Below are positions 1 through 11,011 of a DNA stretch of 64,000 bases, piece after piece. Numbering within the stretch: position 1 is the first letter of the stretch; each line of letters begins with the position of its first letter. Origin of the DNA: Symsagittifera roscoffensis (Eukaryota > Xenacoelomorpha > Acoela > Convolutidae); the NCBI RefSeq assembly GCF_963678635.1, contig NC_087069.1, forward strand, positions 372,001-436,000. The letters are read 5' to 3'. The translations under genes were made by a program, and so were the position numbers. Below the pieces are notes generated by a model. It did not search any database. It was not told the origin of the DNA and saw only the letters and a program-made list of their open reading frames with translations.

Positions 1-3000
1 AAAAACTACCTTTACGGATCGGAATTCGAAGTAATTATTCACCACAAACCTTTACTTTCCGCCCTCTTACCAAATCACGGAAATAAAGCATATCATAGTA
101 GATTAACAAGATGAGTTGACAGATTGTTACCTTTTAATTTTACAATCAAACATCTAGCAGGAAAGAATGTGGGCTTCACTGACCTTATTTCTAGGATTCC
201 ATTTGGAAAAGCCCTCCCAATATCTCATTACGACGAAGAATTTGTAGTGGCAAATAATAATAAGATTAACAAATCAATTAATCCGTCGGAGAAACAAAGA
301 ATTACCTGCTCAGCCATTGGTTCTAATCTGGAAAATTCCGATTACGCTAAATTACATAATTACTTAATAGCGTCAGTACTAAAACTAATAAACTCGACTT
401 TCCCAATTTGTTCATCTAATCATAATAGAACGGAATTTTGTACTTCAAATTGTATTCCGACGGATTATTCAAACACGACCCCAATAATTATTTCTATTTC
501 TAATCCCGCATTTTTTTTACTTCTTAATTCCTAATTGTAGATTGGTTAACTCGCCGAAGGATAACAAAATTGTAGATACTGTTAATATGCATAATAAGAA
601 TATTGTAATTAATCCCTCTACTTTCGGTATTTCAGTAGATTAAGATCTCCCGCTATTACCTGACCACGCTAATCTCGTTAAAAAATACCGTGAAAACTTG
701 AAGTTGCCGGATCGACCCTTGGACTTGAACATCCTTTTTAACGCCAAATTGGTAGCCCTTTTGACAGAAGACGACCCCAAGTTGAACCCGATAGTCAAAG
801 CACTTCAAAACAAAGTGGAGAAGATTAATGCAAATTCCCCTTACTTTAAACACTTCACCAGAGATTTACACGAATCCGACGGATTGTTATACATGGACGA
901 TAAACTAGTTTTACTTTTTACCCTGAGAAACGCGATGATGAAGACACTCCATGCAACTTATCCAGGTCAATTCGGAATGAAGTATTTGGCCCAATACATC
1001 TGGTGGCCTCATATTAACAGGCAAATTTACTTTCATGGCATAAACTGCTCAGAATGCACATCGGCGGGTAAGATTTTGAAAACTGTTATCACAAATTCGA
1101 AAAACTAGTGAACTTCCTCCAATATCGGAACCAAACGATTAACTTAACTTAGTCTTCGCCGGACCCTTGGATTCCTATTGGGGGTCAAACAATTATATTT
1201 TACTTTGAATTGATAGATTTTCCAAATTTCCGTCGGCAAAAATTACGTCTTCTATTTCTTTAAAAACAGTTATCGAATTTTTATAGGATTATATATTTCT
1301 ACATGGTATATCGTTTTCAACAAGGGTAGACCACGCGACTTGCTTTACAAGCCAAAATTTTAAATTACTCTGTGATTCGAACAATATTTAAAAATATTTT
1401 GTACAGTAGGTGACCATCGTTCCAACGGATTAGTCGAAAAATTGGTACACACTGTAAAATTTAAACTACTTGCTATTTCACAAGAACATCAAAAATGTAC
1501 ACTTCAAAACGCCGTTTCAAAGATTATCTGGAATTTACGTTCATCTTACTAATCCAAAATCAAATGTTCTCCTTTGGAATCCATTATAACAGAAAACCAA
1601 ATATAATTTGGAAGCAATTAGTTTCTGGTAAACCTTTCTTTGGAATTTTAGACAAAGGGAATTCTATCTTGTCCAAAGAACGAGCAAATAACTGGAATTC
1701 GGACGATAGACTCGAGGATGGAAACAAGGACGACTTGGTAGCGAAAAAGAACCAAACGCCGATCGAAAAAGGCTATGACACTGACTACGCCTCATCCTCG
1801 AAAACCAAGTCCGATAGAATATCCCTTCAAAGCCCCTTCAAAGGTAAAACCCTTCGGAAAAAAAATGGTAACATCAATCGAGACTGTTTCTATCAGGAAC
1901 TAAACAAAAGAATCATAAATTCGTCTACTTCGACAGTAGAATTATCCGACGGAAAAATAATACGAAAGTCGGACATTGCGATTCCTAAATCTACCTCGAA
2001 TAAAATCAGACCTTTTAAAGGAAATATTTCATTCCCTTAATTCCCTAATCCTAATGTTGAAGTAGGTCTGAAGCAGGAGGGTTCGAGACAAAAACCAAAA
2101 CCGAGAAAACCGATTCCTAGGACTCGCAAACAAGTTGAACTGACCCCATCCGATAACCTAACAAGGACACGTGTGTCGGGGACATCCTCCAAACCAGTCC
2201 GAAGACAAACTCGCCGCTCGAATAAGTCGTCAACCCCTCCACGTTACCTAGCTTCAGACGAATCCATGCTAATTCCTTCGGATAATTCGGATACTAGTGA
2301 ATGGGAATGGATAGCGGGCGGTTTTCCTTGTAGAGATGTAGCCAGAGAGCATTTTATTTCCGACTCACGCACGACTCATATTCCAAATGGAACTGGCCCT
2401 AATTTTAGTGTAACCATTAATGACATAAAATCTGAGGTTTTAGAAGACAATACGGCCCAATACGGAGAAAAATTTGGGGACCAGACTTTTGAATGATCTC
2501 TAGTGCACCGGAACAGAATACTACAACACAGGTGGACGAAGAAACCATCATCAAGCCACGGGAAGAGCACAGTAACAGACTTCCCGGTTTACGAGATAGT
2601 AGATTCCGCTGACGATTGCACCTCGACTCACGACTCTACCAACAAACCTGGTAGAGTTCCTCTCACCATCCGACGCTCTAGTAGGAATTTTAGACCACCG
2701 AAATTTTACGGTCAAAGGTATTTTATAGATGCCGTAGATAGATCCCAAGAAACCTCTGGTTCGGCAGCTAACCCCATCGTGATAGAAATAGACGATAACA
2801 CCACTCACGATGCAGACAGTGCCGTGGCTCCGGCGGAGCTGATCCTAATTGGATCGGATTCACCATCTCCCGAACAAACCTCCACCTCTTCAACTGATGA
2901 ATCGTTAAGGATGGCAGTAGATAATTTTGGAGAACATTCAGAACTCGATAGTAAACTTTTTAATGCTGAACTTGAAAATTTTTTAAATGAGTATAGAAGT

Positions 3001-3012
3001 TGTAAACAATAA
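1..3012 (+). pseudogene. Decayed Ty3/gypsy pol (RNase H end, integrase, C-terminal tail); 5' part outside window
   Basis: Frame 1 opens with the end of an RNase H domain (HHKPLLSALLP, then YHSRLTR, then LLPFNFTIKHLAGKN). An in-frame TGA at 112-114 sits where this family has Trp. From about 905 comes the integrase zinc-binding region (LHATYPGQFGM, YIWWPHI, CSEC), in which the second His is Tyr. The integrase core follows in broken frames at 1145-1480: FAGPLDSYWGSNNYILL, RVDHATCF with one catalytic Asp at about 1329, and GDHRSNGLVEKLVHTVK with the catalytic Glu. The first catalytic Asp appears to be Val (VFAGP for expected DFAGP). The tail at 1495-3012 is split over at least three open segments (1495-2040, 2173-2496, 2503-3012) and ends with a basic stretch, SSRNFRPPKFYG, before the stop. 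Frameshifts, stops and lost catalytic residues make it a dead copy. The tail motif KSDIA and the integrase motif GDHR..GL.E are shared with the element at 11.4-18.0 kb, so both belong to one lineage. Confidence 0.85.
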
Positions 3013-3362
3013 TCTTAATACCTATTCCCTTCTCAAGTACTTTCCGATTCACACACCGGTGCTATACTGTATTTTCCACAAATTTGAGTTGGAAGTCTTA
3101 GTGTGCTTAACTGTTTGTAATTTATCAATTCATCTCAGGCAATTACTCAACTTCCGTGACCTCACACCTCTTCACCCATTAACTTGCGGTGATAATTTCG
3201 TTTTTGGATTTTCTACCCCTTTCTTATCTTTTTAGATCCTATCCGTTGGATACCGGATAACCTCAACCTCAATTATTAGTGCATTACTTAGTGCTAGTGT
3301 TGGTGCTTTAGCTAATTTCAGTTACTTACTCAGTAGTGCAATAAAATCTTTCTCTCTGTCCC

Positions 3363-3663
3363 CAAAAGGGGGAGAAAGGACTCATACTCAGTTATTTCAT
3401 ATTTTACTTATCGGGCACTAATTAAAATTTTTCCTGCTTAGAGCAATGTTGTGATTGGATCTTATTTTGCATTTATTGCAAACCTTATTTAGCTTAATTA
3501 GATTTAGATAACATGTCACTCTTATATGACCTTCACTGACCATTCTCTCCGGCGGAGAGAATGATCTCTCATTGTTTTAATGTTTTAACTTACCGACTAA
3601 TTCACTTTAATTCTTTATTCTTTTTAATAGTTTTAACTTAGAATTAGCTACAACAAAGTAACA
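3363..3663 (+). repeat. Possible polypurine tract and 3' LTR of the first gypsy element
   Basis: A 17-bp purine run at 3363-3379 (aaaagggggagaaagga) lies downstream of the pol stop, where a polypurine tract is expected. The region after it ends at about 3663 with caacaaagtaaca. That resembles the end of the 5' LTR near 11.67 kb, and gttgtgat at 3448 resembles that LTR's start. No second LTR copy is in the window, so the boundaries are guesses. A short inverted repeat, ATTCTCTCCggcGGAGAGAAT, lies at 3542-3562. Confidence 0.35.
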
Positions 3664-4269
3664 TTTTATCAGTCTTAGAACTCGTTGATTTCTTTTACTA
3701 AAATGAAGTCAAACCCCACTAAAGAACAGCAAGAGTGTGAAAGTCACAAAAAAAGTGATCGACTTCCAATTTCTAAGGTGGAAATTCATTTTCAGGTTTC
3801 ACACCGAAATAAAAATAAATTATTGATCCAGTTTTCTCAAAAATTGTCAATATTAATTTCTTCTAGAAACTAAAAGATCTTTAAAGTCATCTATTTTTTT
3901 CTTTGAAAATCGAAAATTGAGATTTTGGAAAATGTAAGTCAGTGTTTTTTTTTGTTCAATTGCGTTTATAGGCTCTTTCCATCTGTCTTTAGGCTAATTG
4001 TCCGTGGTATGATTAGAAGATCTGAACAAAACCTAGAAAAAGGCATATTTTTCAATCATAGTAATTATGGCTTAGGTGACCAAAGTTTTTGTCCATAAAT
4101 GAACAAAAAGAAACAAACAAAATTTCCAAAAAAAAATATTTCTTTTTTTTTTCCATATTTTCACCCAGTGTTTTTAATTTTTATTCAATGAATTTGAAAT
4201 TACGAGTAAGGTTTTCTGATAAAATATCACTTATGTTCCAACGACTGTTTCTGGTACCTGATTTTAAAT
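3664..4269. other. AT-rich stretch, no gene seen
   Basis: Mostly A/T runs. The short open frames at 3685-3873 and 4089-4286 show no recognisable protein, no splice context and no codon pattern beyond what A-rich sequence gives. Confidence 0.5.
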
Positions 4270-4705
4270 TTAAAAAACCTCAATGAGTCAAAACGAAGGT
4301 CGAGCACAGCCAAAATATACCCGATTTCGGTCGAAAAGTCAAAAAATGAGTCAAGCACAGCCGGAACAAAGTACGAGCACATCCTAAAACTAAATTAGAT
4401 CATTTCAATTGAAAAAAAAACGGAAAGTGAGCAAAAACAATCTAAGGGAAAGATAAATTATATCGATGCGGATTCAAAAAAAAAAGTTTTGAAAAAAAGG
4501 TCGAGACCAGTCGAGAAAGTCGCAATATATCGATTTTTGGTCGAGAAAGCCGAAACATATCTGATCTCGAACACTGTTTTCTTAGGCCAAGAAGTCGAAC
4601 ACCTTTTTCGGGGGTCGAGAAAGTCGAAATAGCGCAAAATTTGGTTGAGAAGGTCGAAACACCAAAATTTTGTCGAGAAAGTCGAGACATAATTCGACAC
4701 CTCGA
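4270..4705. repeat. Degenerate short tandem repeat (tcgagaaagtcga-type)
   Basis: The sequence keeps returning to variants of tcgagaaagtcgaaac (for example near 4511, 4542, 4614, 4644 and 4673) and, on its left side, of gtcgagcacagcc (near 4300 and 4351). Unit length and sequence drift, so this is an old tandem array. The minus-strand open frames here read the repeat and are not genes. Confidence 0.6.
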
Positions 4706-4714
4706 CCCTTGAAG

Positions 4715-5081
4715 TTTCGAGCTTTTTACGAGTTTGCTTGGATATTGCAGGAAAATTTTCCAGACCTCTTTCTTAAGATCTTGTTTTGGCCAAAATTTCT
4801 GCGCCGCAGGCAAAATTGTGAAAAACAGGCCAAAAATAGCGTTTTTTGGCACTTTTTGGAAAATTTCGACCAAAAAATTGCGTTTTTTTTGGCGCCCCCC
4901 CCCCCCTCAAAACTAGTATAGATTGGCGCCAAAGGCGCCCTTAGAAAAATTTTAAAGTCAGTAAGCCAAAAATTCAAAAACTGATATCTCAAAATAGTAC
5001 AAAGTGGGGACCCTTTGGGTCGGCAGGGGGTCGAATCCCTAAGGGGGAGGCGTCCGCCCTCCACCCTAAATCCGCTACTGA
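4715..5081. mobile_element. Possible truncated inverted-repeat transposon end
   Basis: The stretch contains a run of 11 C around 4877-4907, a GGCGCCaaaGGCGCC hairpin at 4925-4939, and ends with ctaaatccgctactg at about 5066-5080. That terminus resembles the CAG...CTG ends of many invertebrate hAT-type elements. No matching left end was found, so this is at most one end of an element. Confidence 0.3.
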
Positions 5082-5669
5082 TCTAGAGATTTTTCTAAAT
5101 CTTTGCAGAAATTTTGATTGTCAGCTCTTGCAAATTGATTTGGGTCAATTTATTGTTCAGGTGACATGAGTTTTTATTATAGCAATGATCCTTTGAAAAT
5201 TGCATGTTCATAATGGCGAGCTGTTTTGTTCACTGTTAAAGTCTGCTTTTCGTGCCATTATTTGATATAAATTGATTAAATCAATTTTTGAGAACACTAA
5301 AACCTGATGTCACACAGTCTTTGTAACCTTCTTTTTGCAACTATTTCCCACAAGCTTATGAAAAACCCTCTTTTTATGAAGATTAGAATTTTGGATCTCT
5401 TCAACTATTAGTTTTGCAAAACGGGAGGATAGTTAGAAAAATCCAGTTAATTAAATATGACAAAAAATCTGTTGAAAAAAAGTTTATTTTGCCTTTGACT
5501 ATAAATATCAGATTACTAACTTTTTTGCAATGGTAAGCTAAGCGCTATTTTAATTTTAAAACTTCTTTTTAGGATAAAGTCAAAAATTATACATGAAAAT
5601 GAGTGAAAGAGGTAATCAAAAGTTTCGAAATTTTACATCTAGTACGCCCTTGATACATATAGTTTGCAG
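5082..5669 (+). other. Probable intron sequence upstream of the claudin-like exon
   Basis: AT-rich, without coding pattern. It ends with the acceptor tttgcag at 5663-5669. The donor exon for this intron was not found in the window. Confidence 0.4.
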
Positions 5670-5833
5670 GGGGTGAGCTGACGATTGGGTGGGCTTTCTT
5701 CATGCCCTGGATTGCACTGGCCTTCGCCATGACTGCATTCCTCATGGTCATTTTCATCATGGTCTGCAGGAAGCAAGTGAGGAGGAAGAGACGCAAGCCA
5801 GGCAAGGGCAAGAAGGGGGGACATACGAAGTAA
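5670..5833 (+). CDS. Last exon of a claudin/PMP22-like four-pass membrane protein
   Basis: Reading from acceptor tttgcag, with two bases completing a split codon (phase 1), the exon encodes 53 residues to TAA at 5831-5833. It begins GELTIGWAFFMPWIALAFAM, continues as a hydrophobic helix ending in VC, and finishes with a strongly basic tail (RKQVRRKRRKPGKGKKGG). A G-W-aromatic-aromatic-x-x-W entry into a last transmembrane helix followed by a short cytoplasmic tail is the pattern of the fourth helix in the claudin/PMP22/EMP superfamily, proteins of cell junctions and the plasma membrane. The GC-rich, codon-like composition stands out from its surroundings. Upstream exons were not found, so the subfamily is unknown. 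AATAAA at 5836-5841 overlaps the region just after the stop. An open frame from 5689 in another phase, and minus-strand frames here, are shadows. Coding status is fairly sure; family assignment is inference. Confidence 0.6.
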
Positions 5834-6366
5834 TTAATAAACAAACCCCCACCCAATCACCCACACTGTTGCTATACGTTAATTACCTCACTCACTACAA
5901 ATTTCTTTGACGCGTCACAACAACATTGTTTTTTATATTTGATTAGAAAATGATTTCTACCTGTTTCAATAGTAACTTCCTGATTTAGTTTCATCGAAGA
6001 AAAAAATTTCTTTTGTCAAACTCCATTTCTCAATATGGTGACGATATCTGCTGTGTGTTCAAGTTTTGGTTGAACAGTTCATTCAAACCAGTGCCTTTGT
6101 GCTTTGTATCCAAGATCACATGTCTTTCAGAAATCAGAAAAAAACTAGCTAATCATTTCCCGAACTATTAGCACCTCGAAATCATGACTAGTGCTGCTCT
6201 AGTGCTCTTGCCTCGAAAAATTCAAATGATCTTTTTTAAATATAGACTCTTACTTCTTCCCTGTCCCGCTTTGAGTTAATTTGATTATTTGGTGATTGAT
6301 TTAAAAATGTGCAATTTCTTTCTTAAATTATTGCAAGATTCTTATCATTAACTTTTTCATCCTCAG

Positions 6367-6408
6367 CAACAAGATCTGCGGACGCCAAGCCTGTACTATT
6401 TGAAGTAG
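6367..6408 (+). CDS. Candidate alternative last exon (13 residues)
   Basis: After the acceptor ttcatcctcag (ending 6366) comes QQDLRTPSLYYLK and TAG at 6406-6408, followed by AATAAA near 6420. Its phase 0 start joins in frame to a possible donor inside the claudin-like exon (CAA|GTGAGG, about 5775). That splice would replace most of the basic tail. The stretch is short and could be chance. It is listed because acceptor, phase, stop and poly(A)-like signal agree. Confidence 0.25.
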   Translation, partial: QQDLRTPSLYYLK

Positions 6409-6674
6409 AAGGAAAAAATTAATAAAAAAACAAGGCCAAAAACCAATGTGACAAGCGTTGCAATCTGAGACAAGATCGGAAACAAGACACCGTATGAAAA
6501 ATGCTCGTAGAAAGCCCCTATAGTTAGATAAATCGATTCATAAAGGACTTCAATGATTGTTTATCACCTTATACTATTGTAAAAAAAATGATTCCTTAGC
6601 TGAAAATTTGATTTACATCATTTACATCACTTTTAATGAGTTTTTAAGATAACAATAGCCATAAAAATTGATAA

Positions 6675-7285
6675 GGCGACAATTGGTAACAGGCGACAAT
6701 TCGTAACGAGCGTAACAGGGCACTGGCACGTAGAATCCCGGGTTGGCATCGCAGAAATAAGTATTGCTGCTTCAACCCCTGATCAGTGGCCAGCCATTTA
6801 TATATGATCAGTACAAAAATTTAGAATTAGCACTGAAGTATTTCTGAAACAGCTGGAACTTCGGATTTAGGGCTTAACTATCTCTGAAGCAGCGCTGGTT
6901 TTTGGGGTAATCATCTTCACAATGATTTATCTATGATTCAGTGCTGTACTTTTTTTAAGATTTCATCGCTATTTCAGGCCCTGATGAGTGACCAATTTTT
7001 CATGATCAGTAAATTTGCAGCACAGATTCATACTACATTGCTGAATCAGGGCTGACTATCCCTGCGAGGTCAACCCGGGTTACGCTTGCTCCACTTTGCT
7101 CTGATAAGCTTACATCCGCCATGAGATGAATACTATGTGTGAATCAGTATTCCCCGCTTAAGCTACTGTTACGAATTGTCACTTGTTACGAACTGTCGCC
7201 TGTTACGAATTGTCGCCTGTTACGAATTGTCGCCTGTTACGAATTGTCGCCTGTTACGAATTGTCGCCTGTTACGAATTGTCGCC
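6675..7285. mobile_element. Non-autonomous transposon with tandem-repeat inverted ends
   Basis: The left end carries two copies of a 17-bp unit (GGCGACAATTsGTAACr, 6675-6708) plus a partial one. The right end carries seven copies of its reverse complement, TGTTACGAATTGTCGCC, in exact 17-bp steps at 7167-7285 (the first two diverged). The 460 bp between contain repeated tgatcagt and ctgaa(t/g)cag motifs and two cccgggtt palindromes but no open frame. No clear target duplication is visible. Terminal inverted arrays of this kind are known from bivalve 'pearl'-type and some Helitron-related elements; which class applies here is not decided by the sequence. Confidence 0.65.
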
Positions 7286-8947
7286 TCACGATCAAAAATT
7301 TGACAAAGACGTTTTGAATCGATAAACTTTTTTGTCGCTGAAAAAGATCCATCTTGCTATCTTAGTTTTTTTTATTTCAGAAGTTTTAGCTCTAAGTTTA
7401 GTAATGACAGAGTAAACTCATTTCAAAGCTTGATTTTTAGAACGATTGATGAAAACCGCCAAAAAAAATTGCTGCAAAATAAAGAACTTTCTTTGAAATT
7501 TGTCAAACAAAATCTTTTCAAAGTTATCTTTTTTGAAACTTCTGAAAATTATCGCAAAAACAGTTTAAAAGAATAGTTTAAGTACGCACAGTTCAGTAAC
7601 AGAAACTCAGAGGCCAAGCTCAAGAATTCATCACATCAAGTATACTAAAACAACCACTAACTTTAAAGATTTAGTTTTTTGCTGAACTTTCAAATTTTGT
7701 TAGTTTATCCAACACGTCAAAGTTTATTTTAAAAGTTTTCAGCGCGCAACAAAAAAGCCACCAAATTAATTAAGAAAATAAACATGATCAAATGGAATTA
7801 ATGGCCGCGAACGGTCGACAATTTTATCCTTGTCGCAAATTTTGCAATAAATTTTTTCCTGTTGAAAGTCTGTAAAACCAACTTTGGTCGTGCCGGTTGC
7901 GTCGCTGCAGCTGGGGTCAAATCGGTCATGCCATCTTCGCTTTGATCAGGATGGTTGCCCCTGAATGTTTTGGGTCAGCGAAAATCTGGAAAATGCCAAA
8001 TTTTGGACACGGGAATGAAGTAACAATTACTGAAAAACCGCATAAGATGCGGCCGAAAAACTTTGTTACAAGAGCTAATTTTGTGCCCTGTTACGATCGT
8101 TATTGTCTTATTGAATTTTTGCTGCGGGCAAAATAGGCTGAATTTGACAGCAGAAAAAATTGTGCTAATCGTGCCGTATTTATATTTGTGGCAAAAGTCG
8201 CGATGATTTTTTGAGTCATCAGGTCTGAACGGCAATACGAGGTCAAGCTGAGCACTAAATAGGCGCACAATTTGGCTTTTTTTTTGTCTCTGGAAGCCAG
8301 AGACAAGCTTTTAAACAAGTTTGATTTTGTTGGAACGATAAAAGAAAACGAAAGAACAAAAAAGAACAAAGAGAGCGTCCTTGATGCGGAAATCGCTTCC
8401 ACTTCTCAAAATACTCAGTTTGGCCTCGTAAGGGGAGCTGCTAATGGTCACCCCAGCTGCGCCGCTACATGTCGGGTCACGCATTTCACGCAGTGTTCTC
8501 TATGGCCGCAAAAGTCGCGATAGATCTATTTGATCGAGAAATTCCGGAAAAGCCAAATTCTGGTCGCGAAAGTCTGAACAGTTCAAAACTGGTCAAGACT
8601 ATCTGGATGTGCTTTTTTTTTCTTAATTCGCAACAGTGTAAATTTAACTTAAATCAAAATAAATTGGTTTCGAATGGTGCAAGGAAAAGTTTTTCGTTGC
8701 TTGTTCACAGTTGTCATCCTCTGTTTTTATCTTCAAACATCTCATATTCTTCGAAATAATATGAAAATGGTGTCAAAATTCTTATATCATAAGAGTCAGT
8801 TATGCGCGATGAAAGCCCCAGTTAACAGCGTGTGAATTTTTAGAATGCCATTTCAATTGTGTAACCGTCCTCAACGCCGAGGGATCGCCATTTGGATATT
8901 GTGCCTCTGATGCAAACGTTGGTTGCTATTAGTATAGCGAATGAAGT
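7286..8947. other. Repeat-derived spacer without a gene
   Basis: No convincing coding exon. A motif like ggaaaatgccaaattttgg, followed in two copies by tcgcgaaagt, occurs at about 7989, 8546 and 9781. This suggests fragments of a dispersed repeat. Open frames at 7897-8136, 8272-8523 and 8469-8759 read this material and resemble nothing known. Confidence 0.4.
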
Positions 8948-8956
8948 TCTACATCT

Positions 8957-9754
8957 CACTCAGCACATGAAATGACTATATGGGCGGTCCCATTTTGGTG
9001 CCAGGCCATCAGCTAGTCGTTTGAGGAAAAACGTGAACTCCGGTGACAAAACACCATCTATTGAAGTGACAAGTGGAATGAAAGACAGGTGCTTTTCTTC
9101 ACAAGCTGGTCCATACTTATTTTTCTTCTCAATCTCTGCAGTTTTTAGCACATTCATGGGATTGCTGTTTTGGTAAGACGGAGTGTCAGTGTCTGTAACA
9201 CGGATGTCGAACGACGCAGCCGACTGTCTATCCCAAACCCCACGAGCTGAAAGATTGAAAGATCTACAATTAGTGCCGGGGTTCCTTTTTCTACATCTGG
9301 TTCTTTTACGACAGGTTCTCTTTTCACATCTTTCCACAAAACTGAAGCAAGATCACCCACTGCGTCTCTTATTTCGTTGTGTAGTAGTGTTACCAGTCCG
9401 CACTTCTTGCAAGAAAGTGCATGGTGTAAGTCAAAATCTGGTTGACATCCATCGCATTTCGAGAAAGAACGTTTGAGTGGTTTTCTGTACCTGACACATA
9501 AAGCGTCTCTGAACTCTGTGGCTGACAAATCAAAATTATTTTTCAACAAGGGCAGCGAAGTTAGCCACAAGGAACAGTTGTTGTCGATTATTCTCCGGAT
9601 CGCCTTTTCTGATCTGCTGGTAAAACGGCAAGCAATTCATCGAGTTTATCTTTGTCCACAGCACTTTGTTTCTCCTCGTGGTTTTTCTTGCTTCTCTCAT
9701 GTTTGTTTTGTGTAGAGTTTGGTTGAAATCATCTTGGAGAAGGATCGAACTCAC
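8957..9754 (-). pseudogene. Broken C-terminal domain of a LINE-type reverse transcriptase protein
   Basis: Reading leftward, 9570-9154 gives WLTSLPLL, EFRDALCVRYRKPLK, a Cys/His cluster (CDGCQPDFDLHHALSCKKCG) and LLHNEIRDAVGDLASVLWKD. A frameshift near 9260-9300 moves the reading to 9337-8957: LSARGVWDRQSAASFDIRV, then TPSYQ, EIEKKNKYG, SFIPLVTSIDGV, FFLKRLADGLA and RPYSHFMC before TGA. This block is common at the C-terminus of retroelement polyproteins of marine invertebrates. It contains D...FD(I/V)RV, which looks like a restriction-endonuclease-type core; that fold is my inference. A further open piece at 9536-9754 belongs upstream in another frame. The reverse transcriptase domain itself is missing, as expected of a truncated copy carrying frameshifts. 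Confidence 0.75.
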
Positions 9755-11009
9755 GAGACAGTCGGTTGCTTCACATGAAGTGGAAAATGCTACATTTTGG
9801 TCGCGAAAGTTTGGATTACTGGTTTCTGATTCGGAGACTGCGTTTCTTCGCTTTGGAAATCTTTTTCGTGTAATTTGTCTTTGTTTACATAAAATTTTTC
9901 TGTTTATTTTTTGTCTTTTTGTTCAAATATATCCTATTGTTTGTTTAAGTGGAATGAACACGAGATCGTATTTTTGTTTTTTGATTTCACAATTGTGTAG
10001 TACGATTGTTTGTTTATTTCCTAAATTGTTTGATGACATAAGGTTTAGGATGATAGATGCAAGATTGTTATTAGTGATTTTAATATCCTAGACTGTTAGT
10101 CCTTACGATTTTTGTGGTTAGCCTAACTTGGGTCTTGTGTTTAGGATTGGAGAGAAAAGTATATATCGATTCCGGAGAATGATTGTTACTTTCTCGTGAC
10201 TAATCTAAGTTAAGGTGTTATTTGTGTAACTTACTTAATCTTACTTAGGGGTAATGATTGTGTTCAATGTTTGGAGAATAGTAAATCGATCCACAAGGTT
10301 CAGGTATAATTAGAACGCAAGTAGTTCGTTAGATACTATTTTAAACTTACTAAGTTTAAGTATTAGCCTGGGTCAGGTAAGAGGGGGGGGGGGGTCAAGT
10401 GAACGATGAATAACCGAAGTTCTTCAATGTTTAGCCTAATTAGAATGGTTAGATTGATTGAAAAATTTCTATTAATCCTGGCTATTTGAAAGGGTTGGGT
10501 AGTGAATCGGCGTTTGAGAAAAAATTTAGAAATGTAAATTTGATTAATTTAAATGTTTAACTAAGATCCAAGGATAGCCTTGATGATCTGTTTTAAGTTT
10601 AAAGAAATTTAGGTTAAATAAGATTAAAAATTAGGATAGGCCTTTTTGAAATAATTTTAGGTTTAATTGATACAAAGTTTAGTTTTGAATGACATTAGTT
10701 GTTTTATGATTGCTGTTCTGTTTAGGTGATGAAGCTGGAGATGACAAGATGATTTGTGTATACTTATTTTTATGATCATATTAATTACTATTTTTTTACT
10801 TTCAGTAAATATTTTTTTTCAGATATCTTTTTTGAATTTTACTGCAGTTTTGGAGGAAACGATTAGAGGTGTTTTTATCAATCGTTTTGTACTATAGTAA
10901 GTTAAGCGCCTGTAGTAATCATTGAAGATTTTTTTCAAGGATTCTATGTTTGCGAATGAAAATCTAAATTCATTGCTAATAAAACTTTAAATATAAAAGT
11001 TTGAGTTGG
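9755..11009. other. T-rich intergenic stretch; no gene seen
   Basis: Long T-rich plus strand, with a run of 12 G at 10383-10394. The open frame at 9666-10091 is hydrophobic only because of T-rich codons. A TATA-like aatataaaag lies at about 10989-10998, just before the structured RNA candidate. Confidence 0.4.
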
Positions 11010-11011
11010 CT

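Noticed and set aside
4442-5064. Minus-strand open frames of 112-143 codons
   Set aside because: Read from the degenerate tcgagaaagtcga repeat and the poly-C segment; no domain and no splice context.
7167-7285. Regular 17-bp direct repeats resembling a CRISPR array
   Set aside because: No spacers between units; the unit is the terminal repeat of a eukaryotic transposon.
7896-8475. Inverted pair around gctgcagctggggtca / tggtcaccccagctgc
   Set aside because: Only about 10 bases match exactly, there are no flanking duplications, and the interior does not repeat.
8272-8759. Two plus-strand open frames near 8.3-8.7 kb
   Set aside because: They cross dispersed repeat fragments and show no recognisable protein.
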